Notes: generated from the letters alone by a model not told the origin. A stretch of DNA of 64,000 nucleotides from Shewanella xiamenensis (GCF_014647135.1 NZ_BMOP01000008.1:118830-182829), one strand, 5' to 3'; counted from the first letter of the stretch, positions 1-9,160 are shown. Numbers and translations: made by a program.

Positions 1-36
1 CTAATTTTTAAATTGGAAAGTGTAGAGGAACTAGCG

Positions 37-600
37 ATGAATATGTCAATTATCAAGAGCAACCAGATCCAATCGAATCTTAACAGCTTCATCGCAGAAG
101 AAGTGCTTGCCGTCGCCCAAGTGAACGTGGCCGAACATGAAAAACTTGCCCAAGCGAAGCAATTCCTCGACCGTCATTTCCCGCTGGATGCGGGTTCGCA
201 CCAAGATGTGATCAGCTATGTGGTTTATTACCAACACCTGCTGGCATTTTTTGCCGACGGCAGCCACAGCGGATTACGCCAAACCAAGCAGTTTGTTGCC
301 TTCAACGGCACTAAAGATGCACCAAGCGCCATAGTGTTACAGGACCAAGGCTGCCATGTAGAGTTATGTTTCGACCGCACTGGCATGATAGGCGCGCGGG
401 ATTTAGCGAATTTGGAAGATGTGCAAATCGAAACCCCAATGGCACAAGCAACTGAGCCAAAGGACACTCGCAACGCCACATCTCGCCACTGGTTAAGCCT
501 GTTACATGCGGGAATGCCAAGCGCCAACGATATTCAAGACAAGTTGTTTACCGCTAAAGACGGTGGTGATTACAGCCTGCAAAGCATCGTTAATCTTTAA
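37..600 (+). CDS. Truncated malate synthase G-like protein lacking the catalytic barrel
   Basis: A 187-residue protein. The ATG at 37 is preferred because GAGGAA lies just upstream; a TTG twelve bases after the window edge would add 8 residues. Residues 9-22 resemble the N-terminus of malate synthase G (GlcB). Residues 43-58 (FLD...PL..GS.QDV) and 85-124 (FVAF.G...AP..IVL...G.HVEL..DR...IG) resemble the beta-rich domain inserted in GlcB. The C-terminus (TAKDG...SL) matches the GlcB stretch just before the first catalytic Arg. All catalytic residues of the family (Arg, Glu, two Asp in the TIM barrel) are therefore missing, so it is not expected to make malate. Function unknown; a regulatory or scaffold role is only a guess. 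A weak hairpin follows the stop. Confidence 0.7.
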   Translation: MNMSIIKSNQIQSNLNSFIAEEVLAVAQVNVAEHEKLAQAKQFLDRHFPLDAGSHQDVISYVVYYQHLLAFFADGSHSGLRQTKQFVAFNGTKDAPSAIVLQDQGCHVELCFDRTGMIGARDLANLEDVQIETPMAQATEPKDTRNATSRHWLSLLHAGMPSANDIQDKLFTAKDGGDYSLQSIVNL

Positions 601-616
601 TTTAATCCTACAGTTG

Positions 617-655
617 GAGGAGATGAAACCATAGGTGAATCTCCTCAGCTTTCCT
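617..655 (+). terminator. Probable terminator after the malate-synthase-like gene
   Basis: GAGGAGAT (617-624) pairs with ATCTCCTC (639-646) and is followed by a T-rich but interrupted tail. The position fits transcription ending before the next gene. Confidence 0.4.
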
Positions 656-844
656 TTATGATCATTCCATCGGCCCAATAGTCAGTAAAACTGACTCTCA
701 AAATAAATTAAATTGATTTTATTGAAGATTAATTCCATCGCTATAATACCCGCTTTTATCAGCGTCTCAGTTCTAACCTCGTTGCCATATAAAACCGCGC
801 TCCAGTAGTTAGAACCAAACACTCAGTCGCAAACCTAAGGCGTT

Positions 845-1795
845 ATGAATTTTTCATCGATAGTCTCGCAACTTAAGCAACCTCATCGCCTTATGTTTAT
901 CTGCGCTGCGCTACTGTGTCTTGCGCCTTTTATCTCATCCCCCATGGCACTTGTGCTCGGTTTTACCTTGGCCAGCCTAGGTTGGGTGCCAAACGACTGG
1001 AATATCGCCGCCCTCACCAAAAAATTACTGTCCTATTCGATTATCGGCTTAGGCTTTGGCATTAACTTCAACGCCGCGATTGAGGCCAGCAGCCACAATC
1101 TCGGGCTGATTGTTGGCTCGATTATTTTTACGCTGATCTTGGGCTTTATGGTAACTCGCGCTTTAAAGTTTGACCCGATCACAGGGCACTTAATCGCCTC
1201 AGGCACCGCTATTTGTGGCGGTAGCGCGATTGCTGCCGTATCGCCCGCCATTAATGCCAAACCAGACCAAACCGCTACCGCATTAGCCTGTGTATTTGTA
1301 CTCAACTCGGTGGCTTTGTTTTTATTCCCCGCCCTCGGGCATTTGCTCAATATGAGCCAATACGATTTTGGCGTGTGGAGTGCCATCGCGATTCATGACA
1401 CTTCTTCAGTCGTCGGCGCGGCCTCTGCCTACGGTGATGAAGCACTTAAAACCGCCACAACCATTAAACTGGCGCGCGCACTGTGGATTATCCCTATCGC
1501 CCTTGTCAGTGCGCTGATCTTTGGCGGCGATAAACGTAAGCTTAACCTACCGTATTTTATCGGATTTTACTGTTTAGCCATCGCAATCGCCCATTGGTTA
1601 CCGCAGTTTCAGCCGCTCTACGACAGGCTGTTTATGGTGTCGAAACGTACCTTGGTTCTGTGTCTGTTCTTGATTGGTGCGGGGATTACGGTGCAAAAAA
1701 TGCGGGCAAGCGGCCCTAAGCCTTTGCTGCTGGGCGTGATCCTGTGGACGGCAATTGGGGTAACGTCTTTAGGTTATATTCTGTATTTTCAATAG
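845..1795 (+). CDS. YeiH-type putative sulfate exporter family membrane protein (UPF0324)
   Basis: A 316-residue polytopic inner-membrane protein with about ten hydrophobic segments. The family hallmarks are visible: GLGFGIN near residue 72, [12 protein letters not shown] around 119-130 and [12 protein letters not shown] around 182-193. These match the YeiH/UPF0324 group, annotated as putative sulfate exporters although the substrate is not firmly established. The ATG at 845 has CTAAGG a few bases upstream. A TATAAT lies at 742-747, about 100 bases before the start, without a well-spaced -35. It appears to be a single-gene unit. Confidence 0.85.
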   Translation: MNFSSIVSQLKQPHRLMFICAALLCLAPFISSPMALVLGFTLASLGWVPNDWNIAALTKKLLSYSIIGLGFGINFNAAIEASSHNLGLIVGSIIFTLILGFMVTRALKFDPITGHLIASGTAICGGSAIAAVSPAINAKPDQTATALACVFVLNSVALFLFPALGHLLNMSQYDFGVWSAIAIHDTSSVVGAASAYGDEALKTATTIKLARALWIIPIALVSALIFGGDKRKLNLPYFIGFYCLAIAIAHWLPQFQPLYDRLFMVSKRTLVLCLFLIGAGITVQKMRASGPKPLLLGVILWTAIGVTSLGYILYFQ

Positions 1796-1844
1796 ATTGG
1801 ATTTGAGTCTAACGACTCTGATTGACGCGCTAACGCGGGAAGCT

Positions 1845-1997
1845 CTATTCAGCGTTGGGTTTAATCCGCCAAGCCAACCCCAGTACGCCTAAAAAGGCGG
1901 AAAACTCAATCAGCGAGCGGAGTAACCCTGTGGTTTGCGTGGATGCAACCAAGGCAATCAGGGAAAACACGATAATCAGCCAGTTTTTCAATTGCAT
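1845..1997 (-). CDS. Small predicted membrane protein, 50 residues
   Basis: A short open frame starting MQLKNWLIIVFSLIALVAS and ending in WRIKPNAE. It has two hydrophobic stretches (about residues 5-19 and 30-44) with basic residues placed as expected for a small two-helix membrane protein. AGGAAG immediately precedes the ATG, which is closer than ideal. No family recognised. It lies between the 3' end of the yeiH-like gene and the LuxR-type gene, on the strand of the latter. It could be a chance frame. Confidence 0.4.
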   Translation of the reverse strand: MQLKNWLIIVFSLIALVASTQTTGLLRSLIEFSAFLGVLGLAWRIKPNAE

Positions 1998-2103
1998 CTT
2001 CCTGCAAACTTAGGGGATGCTCATTATTGTTTAGAACTAAAAAGCCAGCCAATATCGATTTTCAATAACAAATAGCTATAAAAACTAAGCCTGAGAGTTT
2101 AGC

Positions 2104-2649
2104 TTAAGCGGCTTTATGGGCGCTATCGGACTCGTTTGCCGCCAGTTCTTGGTTATGTTCTTGAATAAAATCCTCCATAAACCAAGCACAAAAGGTGTGG
2201 CGACCATCTACGTCGGCCTTGCCATAAATGGTCGACGCCTGTTGGCGAACGGTTTTCTCTTTTGTCTGCCTCACTTCGGCAATTTCTTTAAAACTCAGCC
2301 CCTTAAGCAATAAAAACGCGACTTGCTGCTCGCTCTTGGTAAAACCCCAAGTATCAAACTGGTTTGATACGGCTTGGCTGTATTCCTGTCTGGCGGAGCG
2401 CATTTGGGTCGACATATTGTCGATTTTCTTATCGGCGTACTCGAGGCGTTTTGCTAAGGCTTTAACCTCGCGCGAGCGGCGCATTAAATCGTAACTTAGA
2501 TAGATGGCACCGACGGCGGTGAGCACTAAGAGTATGGCTTCCTGCACTAAGTGCCATTGCGGAATGCCTAATTGAATGTCGGAACTAATGTCAAAAAGCT
2601 TAAAGCACATGATGAGTGCCAGCAGACCAATAATGACAATATCCTTCAT
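2104..2649 (-). CDS. Membrane-anchored LuxR-type HTH transcriptional regulator
   Basis: A 181-residue protein with two predicted membrane helices (about residues 4-22 and 36-54), then a charged coiled-coil stretch (about 58-95) and a LuxR/GerE helix-turn-helix at the C-terminus (about 103-160). The HTH reads FTKSEQQVAFLLLKGLSFKE, followed by IAEVRQTKEKTVRQQASTIY. There is no receiver domain, so the signal probably comes through the membrane part. It is divergent from the RND efflux operon, with a 20-bp palindrome in the 144-base gap, which suggests it regulates that operon, itself, or both. The target assignment is inference. Confidence 0.75.
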   Translation of the reverse strand: MKDIVIIGLLALIMCFKLFDISSDIQLGIPQWHLVQEAILLVLTAVGAIYLSYDLMRRSREVKALAKRLEYADKKIDNMSTQMRSARQEYSQAVSNQFDTWGFTKSEQQVAFLLLKGLSFKEIAEVRQTKEKTVRQQASTIYGKADVDGRHTFCAWFMEDFIQEHNQELAANESDSAHKAA

Positions 2650-2688
2650 CTAAAACTCCTAAATAAAAGTAAAATCAATCAATTACTT

Positions 2689-2708
2689 TATGGGACATAT
2701 GTACCATA
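2689..2708. promoter_or_regulatory. 20-bp imperfect palindrome, candidate operator
   Basis: TATGGGACATATGTACCATA is self-complementary except for one base pair. It lies 40 bases upstream of the LuxR-type gene and 85 bases upstream of the RND operon. Twenty bases is the usual size of LuxR-family operators (for example the lux box). Regulator assignment is inference. Confidence 0.5.
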
Positions 2709-2793
2709 GGCGGATTTATGATACAGGTCCCCGACGACTTTCACCCGTCAATCCCTACACTGACAGCATTGTTTAATACCACAGAATCATCTC

Positions 2794-3996
2794 ATGTCTG
2801 TCAGTTCGTCTTGTATCAAGTTATGTCTGTTGACCAGCTTAGTCGGCTGTAGTTTCCTGTGTCTTGCGGCGGAAGCCGAACTTTCCCAAGCCCTTTCGAG
2901 CAGCCAAGCTAGGTTGACTCATCTCACTTCGTCGAATACCCAAGCGGCAAATTTATCCAGCTCGACCTGGCTCACTGGCCTGCCGAGCATTAGCTTAAGT
3001 CACCTCGGGAGTTTGGATAATAGTAACAGCTACGAGCAGGAACTCTCAGTCAATTTGCCATTTAAATCGCCCGCGCTACACAGCAGCGATAAGCAAATAA
3101 AACAACTCGCCGAGCAAATTCATCAACAACAAACAGCGCTGCAAGGCTTGTATCTCTCGGGATTATTGAGGCAGAGCTTGTGGGAATACCGCCAGAGCGA
3201 AGTCAAACTGTCGCAGCTTGAGCGCAAACAGCAGTTGCTCGATAAACTCCATCGCCAGCAAAAACAACTGACCGATGCGGGGGAACTGCCACTGGCCAAC
3301 ACTCTGCTACTGGAGCGGGAAAGTGTCGATATCGCCTTAAGCCGCGCCGACATTCTGCAGCAACAAGCCCAATCTTTAGCCCTGTATCAACAGCTGACGG
3401 GTCAAGACCGAATGCCGAGCGCGATAGAAGAAACTGACCGCCCGCTTGGCAAGGGCGCCGATACCTTAGCCCAACATCCCCTATGGCAATTGCTAAAGCT
3501 GCAACAACAGCAACACCTGCTGCTGATCCAAACTCAGCAAGCGGGTGAGCGCGATCCTTGGACCGTCTCACTCACTGCAAAAAATACCGCGGATGCTGGC
3601 GTGGATGATCAGCAGTTAGGCATAGCCGTGTCAGTGCCCTTAACCTTGGGCTCGGCGCTGTCCCAGAGCGATTTATCCCAATGGCAACAAGCGAATACCG
3701 AGCAAAGTCTCAATCTTGACCGCAGCGCCCTTGAGCTTAAAAACCAGTGGGATCAATTAGTCCGCCAGCAAACTAACCTCGTCGAGCAACAGCGCCTACT
3801 CACCCAAGCGCTCGCCCTCAGTCGCACCATTACCGAGGAACTCGCCAAGGTAAAAGATCAAGATCAGGTGAGTTATGAAGTCTGGCTGCGCCGCTATATG
3901 GAGGCGCTCGACACCGAATCCCGCTTGGCGCTCAACCGCGTCAGCTTGCAACAACTGCATTCTCAACAACTCCAAGCCTTAGGAATTTCATTATGA
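2794..3996 (+). CDS. TolC/CusC-like outer-membrane efflux protein
   Basis: A 400-residue protein with an N-terminal signal sequence (about 1-26, ending LAAEA). It then has long Gln/Leu-rich helical stretches with heptad-like patterning (about 95-170 and 290-395), typical of the periplasmic helical barrel of TolC-family channels. It is first in a three-gene RND operon, where the outer-membrane channel is expected. Its stop overlaps the start of the adaptor gene (ATGATG), indicating translational coupling. No clear ribosome-binding site precedes the ATG, so the exact start is less certain. Confidence 0.75.
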   Translation: MSVSSSCIKLCLLTSLVGCSFLCLAAEAELSQALSSSQARLTHLTSSNTQAANLSSSTWLTGLPSISLSHLGSLDNSNSYEQELSVNLPFKSPALHSSDKQIKQLAEQIHQQQTALQGLYLSGLLRQSLWEYRQSEVKLSQLERKQQLLDKLHRQQKQLTDAGELPLANTLLLERESVDIALSRADILQQQAQSLALYQQLTGQDRMPSAIEETDRPLGKGADTLAQHPLWQLLKLQQQQHLLLIQTQQAGERDPWTVSLTAKNTADAGVDDQQLGIAVSVPLTLGSALSQSDLSQWQQANTEQSLNLDRSALELKNQWDQLVRQQTNLVEQQRLLTQALALSRTITEELAKVKDQDQVSYEVWLRRYMEALDTESRLALNRVSLQQLHSQQLQALGISL

Positions 3997-5021
3997 TGGC
4001 CAAGTACGGCGCATGCCTTCTCTGTTTATCCGCGAGTGTTGTAGGTTCGGCGCAGGCCGAAAGCTTAGCCATTAGCGCCTTAGGCAATCTCGACCTCAGT
4101 TACACCCAACCCCAAAGAGTCGCCAGTTATGAGGGCAGCCCACTGCCGGCGCAGGTTGAAATCCTCCCCGGCAATGATTACTGGATCAGCACGCCCGAGA
4201 ATATCCAGCAGGTGCACTTTCTCGTCGGCCAAGGCCAGCGCGTCAGTAAAGGCCAAGCGATAGTTAAACTCACAGGGCCAGAAGTGTTCCACTACCTCGC
4301 CCAAGTCGAGGCCGCGGCTACCCTGTATCAACTCGCCAAGAGTCGTTATGAGCGCAACAAACCTTTGCTCGCCAATGGCAGCATAAGCGCCGAAAAATGG
4401 CGTGAGATCAGTCAGGACTATTTCACGACTCACCTCGAATACGAGCATATGCAGCACTTTATGGAGCGCGTCCACAGCACGGATGCGGCAACTGACTCCT
4501 TAGTGGTCGCCGCGCCCGTTGACGGTATCGTTAAACTCAATGCCATCAGCGGCCCTTATATGGCGGGGGATCAGCTATTTTCACTGGTGCCCAATAACAG
4601 CATCCGCGTCAAAGTCAATGTACCGACGGGCCAGTCCCACTCCCTGTCGGCCATCAATATTAATCAATGCCATATCGCGGTTGAGTCACTGTCGGCGATT
4701 GCCGAAGGCGCCTTTGTCACGGCTTGGTCATCGGCGGTGCCACAGGAATGTAACCTATTGTTAGGTCAGCAAATGACTGTGGTTCCCGAGTATCAAAAAG
4801 CCGTGTATTTGCTCCCCAAAAATAGTGTGTTTAGTTGGGAGCAAGACAGCCAAGTGTTCACTCTGTCCGATAACCAGCTCAATGCGCTAACGGTCGATAT
4901 CTTAGGCTCAACCCCGGAGCAATATATTGTCGCCAGCGATCAAGACTTGAGTCAGCTGCAAGTTCTATCCCAGTCGGTTGCCGCGGTGAAAGGCATCATG
5001 CTCGGTTTAGGAGGCGAATAA
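3993..5021 (+). CDS. RND efflux periplasmic adaptor (membrane fusion protein)
   Basis: A 342-residue protein with a signal peptide (about 1-22, ending SAQAE). A lipoyl-like half motif (VGQGQRVSKGQAIVKLTG, about residues 76-93) is followed by an alpha-hairpin (LAQVEAAATLYQLAKSRYER...). The second lipoyl half (VVAAPVDGIVKLNAISGPYMAGDQLF) and a beta-barrel region come next. This order is that of HlyD/CusB-type adaptors linking the inner-membrane pump to the outer-membrane channel. The start overlaps the preceding gene by 4 bases and the RND pump starts 1 base after the stop. No His- or Met-rich metal-binding N-terminus is evident. Confidence 0.8.
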   Translation: MMAKYGACLLCLSASVVGSAQAESLAISALGNLDLSYTQPQRVASYEGSPLPAQVEILPGNDYWISTPENIQQVHFLVGQGQRVSKGQAIVKLTGPEVFHYLAQVEAAATLYQLAKSRYERNKPLLANGSISAEKWREISQDYFTTHLEYEHMQHFMERVHSTDAATDSLVVAAPVDGIVKLNAISGPYMAGDQLFSLVPNNSIRVKVNVPTGQSHSLSAININQCHIAVESLSAIAEGAFVTAWSSAVPQECNLLLGQQMTVVPEYQKAVYLLPKNSVFSWEQDSQVFTLSDNQLNALTVDILGSTPEQYIVASDQDLSQLQVLSQSVAAVKGIMLGLGGE

Positions 5022-5022
5022 G

Positions 5023-8000
5023 ATGCTCACCTCTGTGATCCGTTTTTCGCTCACTCAGCGACTTTTTGTGCTGATTGTGGCGCTGATCCTCATGTTGGCT
5101 GGCGCACGAGCTTGGTTTGCCATTCCCTTGGATGCCTTTCCGGATATTTCCCCAACCCAAGTGAAGATCATCCTCAAGGCTCCCGGCATGACGCCGGAGG
5201 AAATCGAGGCCCAGATTACCGTCCCGATTGAAACCGAGCTGCTCGGCATTCCGCAGCAATCGATTCTACGCTCGACCACTAAGTATGCCATTAGCGATAT
5301 CACCCTCGATTTTGAAGAAGGCACGGATATCTATTGGGCGCGCCAACAGGTGAGCGAGCGCCTCTCCGCGGTCTGGGACAGTTTTCCCGAAGGTGTGAGT
5401 GGCGGTGTGGCGCCCATGAGCACGCCGCTCAGTGAAATCTTTATGTTTTCACTCGAAAACCCCAATCTTTCCCTACTGGAGCGACGTCAATTACTCGAGT
5501 GGGAAATTCGGCCGCTGCTGCGCACAGTGCCGGGTGTTGCCGATGTGAATATCCTCGGCGGTTATGCCAAGAGTTTTAGCATCAGCCCCAATCCTGCGGC
5601 GATGGCGGCTGCGGGTGTGAGCTTTGCCGCGCTACAACAGGCAATTGTGGAGAATAATCACAACGAAGGTGCCGGTAAGCTCACCATAGGTACAGACACC
5701 ATCATAGTGCGCTCCGAGGGACGCATCGATGATATCGACGAGCTTAAACTGCTAGTGATCAAAGCCGATAATGCCAAAGTCTATCGCTTGCAGGATCTCG
5801 CCGATATCCAGATAGGCCACCTTGCACGCTACGGCGCCGTCACTAAGGATGGCAACGAAACCGCCGAAGCTTTAATCATTGCCCTCAAGGACGCCAATAC
5901 GGCACAAGTGGTTAACAACATTAAGGAAAAACTGGCGCAAATCAGCCTGACTCTCCCCGAAGGCAGCCAGATAAACACCTTTTACGACCGCGCTAACCTG
6001 ATCAATACCGCTATTGAGACTATCTCCAATGCGCTATTCGAGGCCGTAGTGCTGGTCATCGTATTGCTGGCGCTGTTTTTAGGTAATGTGCGCGCCGCGT
6101 TAGTGGTGTCCCTGTCGCTACCGCTAGCCGCACTGTTCACCTTTTTGATGATGGATTACTTCAATCTCTCCGCTAACTTGATGAGTCTTGGAGGCCTCGT
6201 TATCGCTATCGGCATGTTGGTGGACTCCTCCGTGGTCGTGGTTGAAAACATGGTGAATTTAATCGCCACTAAACAGCGTTTGCCGCGTTTACACTTGATC
6301 TTTCGCGCCACCAAAGACGTCGCCATTCCCGTAGTATCGGGCACTGTTATCGTCATCATAGTGTTCTCGCCACTGCTCACCCTCAGTGGTTTAGAAGGCA
6401 AACTCTTTACCCCAGTCGCCATCACCATAGTGTTTGCCATGCTGTCGGCGCTGGTGTTATCGCTGACCGTGATCCCCGTGATTGCCTCGTATCTCGTTAA
6501 CGAAAAGGCCGCGAAAGAACCTAAGGCCATCGAAAAGCTCAAGCATCTTTACCTTGGAAGCCTAAAAGCCTGCTTTGGTTGGCAAAAACCTTTTATGCTC
6601 ACCGCCTTTAGCTTGCTGATCGTCAGTCTGGGCCTATTTAGTCTGGTGGGGAAAACCTTTATGCCGACCTTAGATGAGGGCGACATCATTCTCCAGTTAG
6701 AGAAATCCCCTTCGATTTCCCTCGACGCCTCCATCGCTATCGATAAACAGATCCAGCAAACACTGCTAAGCCAAATCCCCGAAATCAAACAGATGGTGGC
6801 ACGCACTGGTGCCGATGAGATTGGTTTAGATCCCATGGGATTGAACGAAACCGATGTGTTTTTAGAACTGGCCCCACGCAGCGAATGGCGTTTTGCCACT
6901 AAAGAGCAGCTTATCGATGCCATCCGCACTGTGCTGCTTAAATATCCCGGCGTGAACTTTAACTTTACGCAACCGATACAGATGCGTGTCTCCGAAATGC
7001 TCACAGGCAGTATCGGGGATGTCGCGATTAAAGTATTCGGTAATGATATCGAGACCTTAGGCAAACTCACCGGAGAGATAGAGCAACTGGTCACCGCCAC
7101 TCAGGGCAGCGTCGACGTTAAGATGGCAATGATTGAAGGCAGCCCCTTTATCAATCTCACCTTAGATAACGAGCTCGCCCGTGGGTTTGGGATGAGCACT
7201 ATGGAGTTTGCCCGTTACCTCAAGAGCCAACTCGAAGGCGTAGTCGTCACCGAGGTGCTGCAAGGGAAGAAGCGCACGCCTGTGCTTATCGCCAATAATC
7301 AGGCGCAGATCAGCAATATCAACGAACTGCAAAATCAGCTATTGGTAATGCCAGATCATTCCCTGAAACGCCTAAGTGACGTGGCGGTATTGAGTTATAA
7401 ACAGGGCCCAATCCTGATCGAGCGGGAACAGGGAAATCGCTTTTCGGTAATCACCACCAACGTTCAAGGGCGGGATATTGTGGGCTTTGTGGAAGAGCTT
7501 AACAGCAAAATCGCCAAGGAAATCAAACTACCCAGCGGCTATAGCGTCAGCTTCGGTGGCGAGTTTGAAAACCAGCAGCGCGCCACCAGCAATTTGTTGC
7601 TGGTGATCCCCATAGCTATCGCACTGATCACTTTGATTTTATTCACCACCTTCGGCTCGCTAGCAAAATCGGGATTAATCCTCGCTAACGTCCCGTTCGC
7701 TATGATGGGCGGTATCGTCAGCTTGTATCTCTCGGGGGAGTACCTCTCGGTGCCCGCTTCAGTAGGTTTTATCGCCCTGCTCGGTGTCGCGGTGCTTAAC
7801 GGCGTAGTGATGGTCAGTTATTACGAACAAACCAAATACTTATTTGGCAGCCTCAGGGAGCGAGTCGAACAGGGTGCCGCGCGGCGACTCAGACCCATTC
7901 TGATGACGGCCACCACCGCCATGTTTGGTTTGATCCCCTTAGTGTTCGCCTCGGGCCCTGGTGCTGAAATCCAAAAACCCTTGGCCATTGTGGTGATCGG

Positions 8001-8076
8001 TGGCTTGCTCACATCGACCATTACGACCCTGTATTTACTGCCCATGTTGTATTTTTGGCTGGAGAAACGCCGATGA
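5023..8076 (+). CDS. Heavy-metal-type RND efflux pump (CusA/CzcA family)
   Basis: A 1017-residue inner-membrane proton antiporter of the heavy-metal RND class. FPDISPTQVKI near residue 38, the GTDIYWARQQVSERL block near 99 and the twelve-helix layout with two large periplasmic loops support the family. The TM4 motif AIGMLVDSSVVVVEN carries the conserved Asp at residue 401. The first Asp of the divalent-metal motif DFGIIVDGAV is Ala here, as in CusA (AIGAMVDAAI). This leans towards a Cu/Ag-like or unassigned subgroup, but the metal cannot be fixed from sequence. The stop overlaps the start of the DUF3240 gene. Confidence 0.85.
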   Translation: MLTSVIRFSLTQRLFVLIVALILMLAGARAWFAIPLDAFPDISPTQVKIILKAPGMTPEEIEAQITVPIETELLGIPQQSILRSTTKYAISDITLDFEEGTDIYWARQQVSERLSAVWDSFPEGVSGGVAPMSTPLSEIFMFSLENPNLSLLERRQLLEWEIRPLLRTVPGVADVNILGGYAKSFSISPNPAAMAAAGVSFAALQQAIVENNHNEGAGKLTIGTDTIIVRSEGRIDDIDELKLLVIKADNAKVYRLQDLADIQIGHLARYGAVTKDGNETAEALIIALKDANTAQVVNNIKEKLAQISLTLPEGSQINTFYDRANLINTAIETISNALFEAVVLVIVLLALFLGNVRAALVVSLSLPLAALFTFLMMDYFNLSANLMSLGGLVIAIGMLVDSSVVVVENMVNLIATKQRLPRLHLIFRATKDVAIPVVSGTVIVIIVFSPLLTLSGLEGKLFTPVAITIVFAMLSALVLSLTVIPVIASYLVNEKAAKEPKAIEKLKHLYLGSLKACFGWQKPFMLTAFSLLIVSLGLFSLVGKTFMPTLDEGDIILQLEKSPSISLDASIAIDKQIQQTLLSQIPEIKQMVARTGADEIGLDPMGLNETDVFLELAPRSEWRFATKEQLIDAIRTVLLKYPGVNFNFTQPIQMRVSEMLTGSIGDVAIKVFGNDIETLGKLTGEIEQLVTATQGSVDVKMAMIEGSPFINLTLDNELARGFGMSTMEFARYLKSQLEGVVVTEVLQGKKRTPVLIANNQAQISNINELQNQLLVMPDHSLKRLSDVAVLSYKQGPILIEREQGNRFSVITTNVQGRDIVGFVEELNSKIAKEIKLPSGYSVSFGGEFENQQRATSNLLLVIPIAIALITLILFTTFGSLAKSGLILANVPFAMMGGIVSLYLSGEYLSVPASVGFIALLGVAVLNGVVMVSYYEQTKYLFGSLRERVEQGAARRLRPILMTATTAMFGLIPLVFASGPGAEIQKPLAIVVIGGLLTSTITTLYLLPMLYFWLEKRR

Positions 8077-8378
8077 GCACCGAACAACTGCTAGTCCTGA
8101 TCGCCCAAAACGATATCAAGGACGATATAGTCGACACTCTGATTGAGTTGGAGTTTTTATCCGGCTTTAGCTTGGGCAATATTTGCGGATTTAGCCGAGA
8201 GCACAGCCATTTCAATATCAAGGAACAGGTGGAAGGTTATCGGGAGTTTTGTAAGTTTGAGATTATGCACCCTGCAAGCCAGCAAAGCGCCCTGCTTGAA
8301 GCACTAGCAAAGGTCTGTAAACACAACCGTTGCCGTTATTGGATTATGCCCATCTATCAAAACGGCACGCTTTCCTAA
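8073..8378 (+). CDS. DUF3240 family PII-like protein of the RND operon
   Basis: A 101-residue protein. The ATG at 8073 overlaps the pump's stop by 4 bases, so it is translationally coupled; an upstream in-frame start at 8055 would lie inside the pump gene and is less likely. The pattern (LLVLIAQNDIKDDIVDTLIE near the N-terminus, then alternating strands and helices, ending RYWIMPI) fits DUF3240, a small PII-like fold often encoded at the end of heavy-metal RND operons. Cys residues (CGF, FCKF, VCKHNRC) and a His pair (EHSH) could bind a metal. A sensory or modulatory role for the pump is inference. Confidence 0.7.
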   Translation: MSTEQLLVLIAQNDIKDDIVDTLIELEFLSGFSLGNICGFSREHSHFNIKEQVEGYREFCKFEIMHPASQQSALLEALAKVCKHNRCRYWIMPIYQNGTLS

Positions 8379-8382
8379 CGAT

Positions 8383-8414
8383 AAAGGGCATACGGAACCT
8401 GCTGTATGCCCTTT
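8383..8414. terminator. Bidirectional terminator between RND operon and pqiA-like gene
   Basis: AAAGGGCATAC (8383-8393) pairs perfectly with GTATGCCCTTT (8404-8414), giving A/T-flanked ends for both converging transcripts. Confidence 0.7.
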
Positions 8415-8420
8415 GATTGA

Positions 8421-9056
8421 CTACAGAATCGGTGTTGGACGACGCACTAAGTAACCACTGACGATGGAGAGGACGCAATAGGCGGTAAAGAAGTAAAATC
8501 CGCTCTCAAACTCCGCCTTGGTCTTAAGCATTTCACCCATACCACCCGAGGCATTACCCGCCAAAAAGGTAATGATCAGAGCCACCACAAACACATCGGC
8601 CATCGACCATTTCGCCAGCGCAGACACTAGATGATGAATACGCCACTGCAGCGCAATCGAACTCACGGTTTGTTGTACCAACATTAAGCTGAGTTTTACC
8701 GCAGGGATAATGATACTAAACAGCATCACCAGTCCTGCAACTAAGCCATTGCCAGTATTATATAATTCGGTGACTGTGCTCCAAATACTACGGGTTTGCT
8801 GCAATACTTGGACCTCACCTTTAAGGTTATTTAGCCCCAACAGGCCACTAACCATATTCAACATGCCGCGGGCACTGTCGCGCCCCGAGTCTTCATCGAA
8901 ACTTTGGGCAACCTGCTCAATCCCCTGTTCGGCTAATTTGGCCTTATTTATGCTGCCGTTAAGGCTCAAAATGGGCTGAGTTACGCCGGGAATTAACAAC
9001 GCCAAAGACAGCAGAATAACGAGAATGGGAAGGAGAGATTGACGAACACTGTTCAT
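8421..9056 (-). CDS. PqiA family inner-membrane protein
   Basis: A 211-residue membrane protein if started at the ATG at 9056; a TTG twelve bases upstream is possible. It has an N-terminal helix, a polar periplasmic segment of about 70 residues and three C-terminal helices. The sequence WRIHHLVSALAKWSMADVFV followed by VALIITFLAG is the signature of the paraquat-inducible protein A family. Canonical PqiA has two such modules and Cys motifs; this is a single-module, Cys-free version. It converges on the RND operon and is not obviously linked to it. Confidence 0.7.
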   Translation of the reverse strand: MNSVRQSLLPILVILLSLALLIPGVTQPILSLNGSINKAKLAEQGIEQVAQSFDEDSGRDSARGMLNMVSGLLGLNNLKGEVQVLQQTRSIWSTVTELYNTGNGLVAGLVMLFSIIIPAVKLSLMLVQQTVSSIALQWRIHHLVSALAKWSMADVFVVALIITFLAGNASGGMGEMLKTKAEFESGFYFFTAYCVLSIVSGYLVRRPTPIL

Positions 9057-9160
9057 AACTGAGCCCAAAGCAAACTTTCACCCAGTGTAAGGCTTTTGGC
9101 GCAGCGGGGGCAATGAATGGCACTTAAGATCTTGGTAGATATCAAGTGCAACTTGGGCAA

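Noticed and set aside
3123..3571. Long antisense frames within the TolC-like gene
   Set aside because: They follow the codon bias of the sense gene and lie wholly inside it; no independent support.
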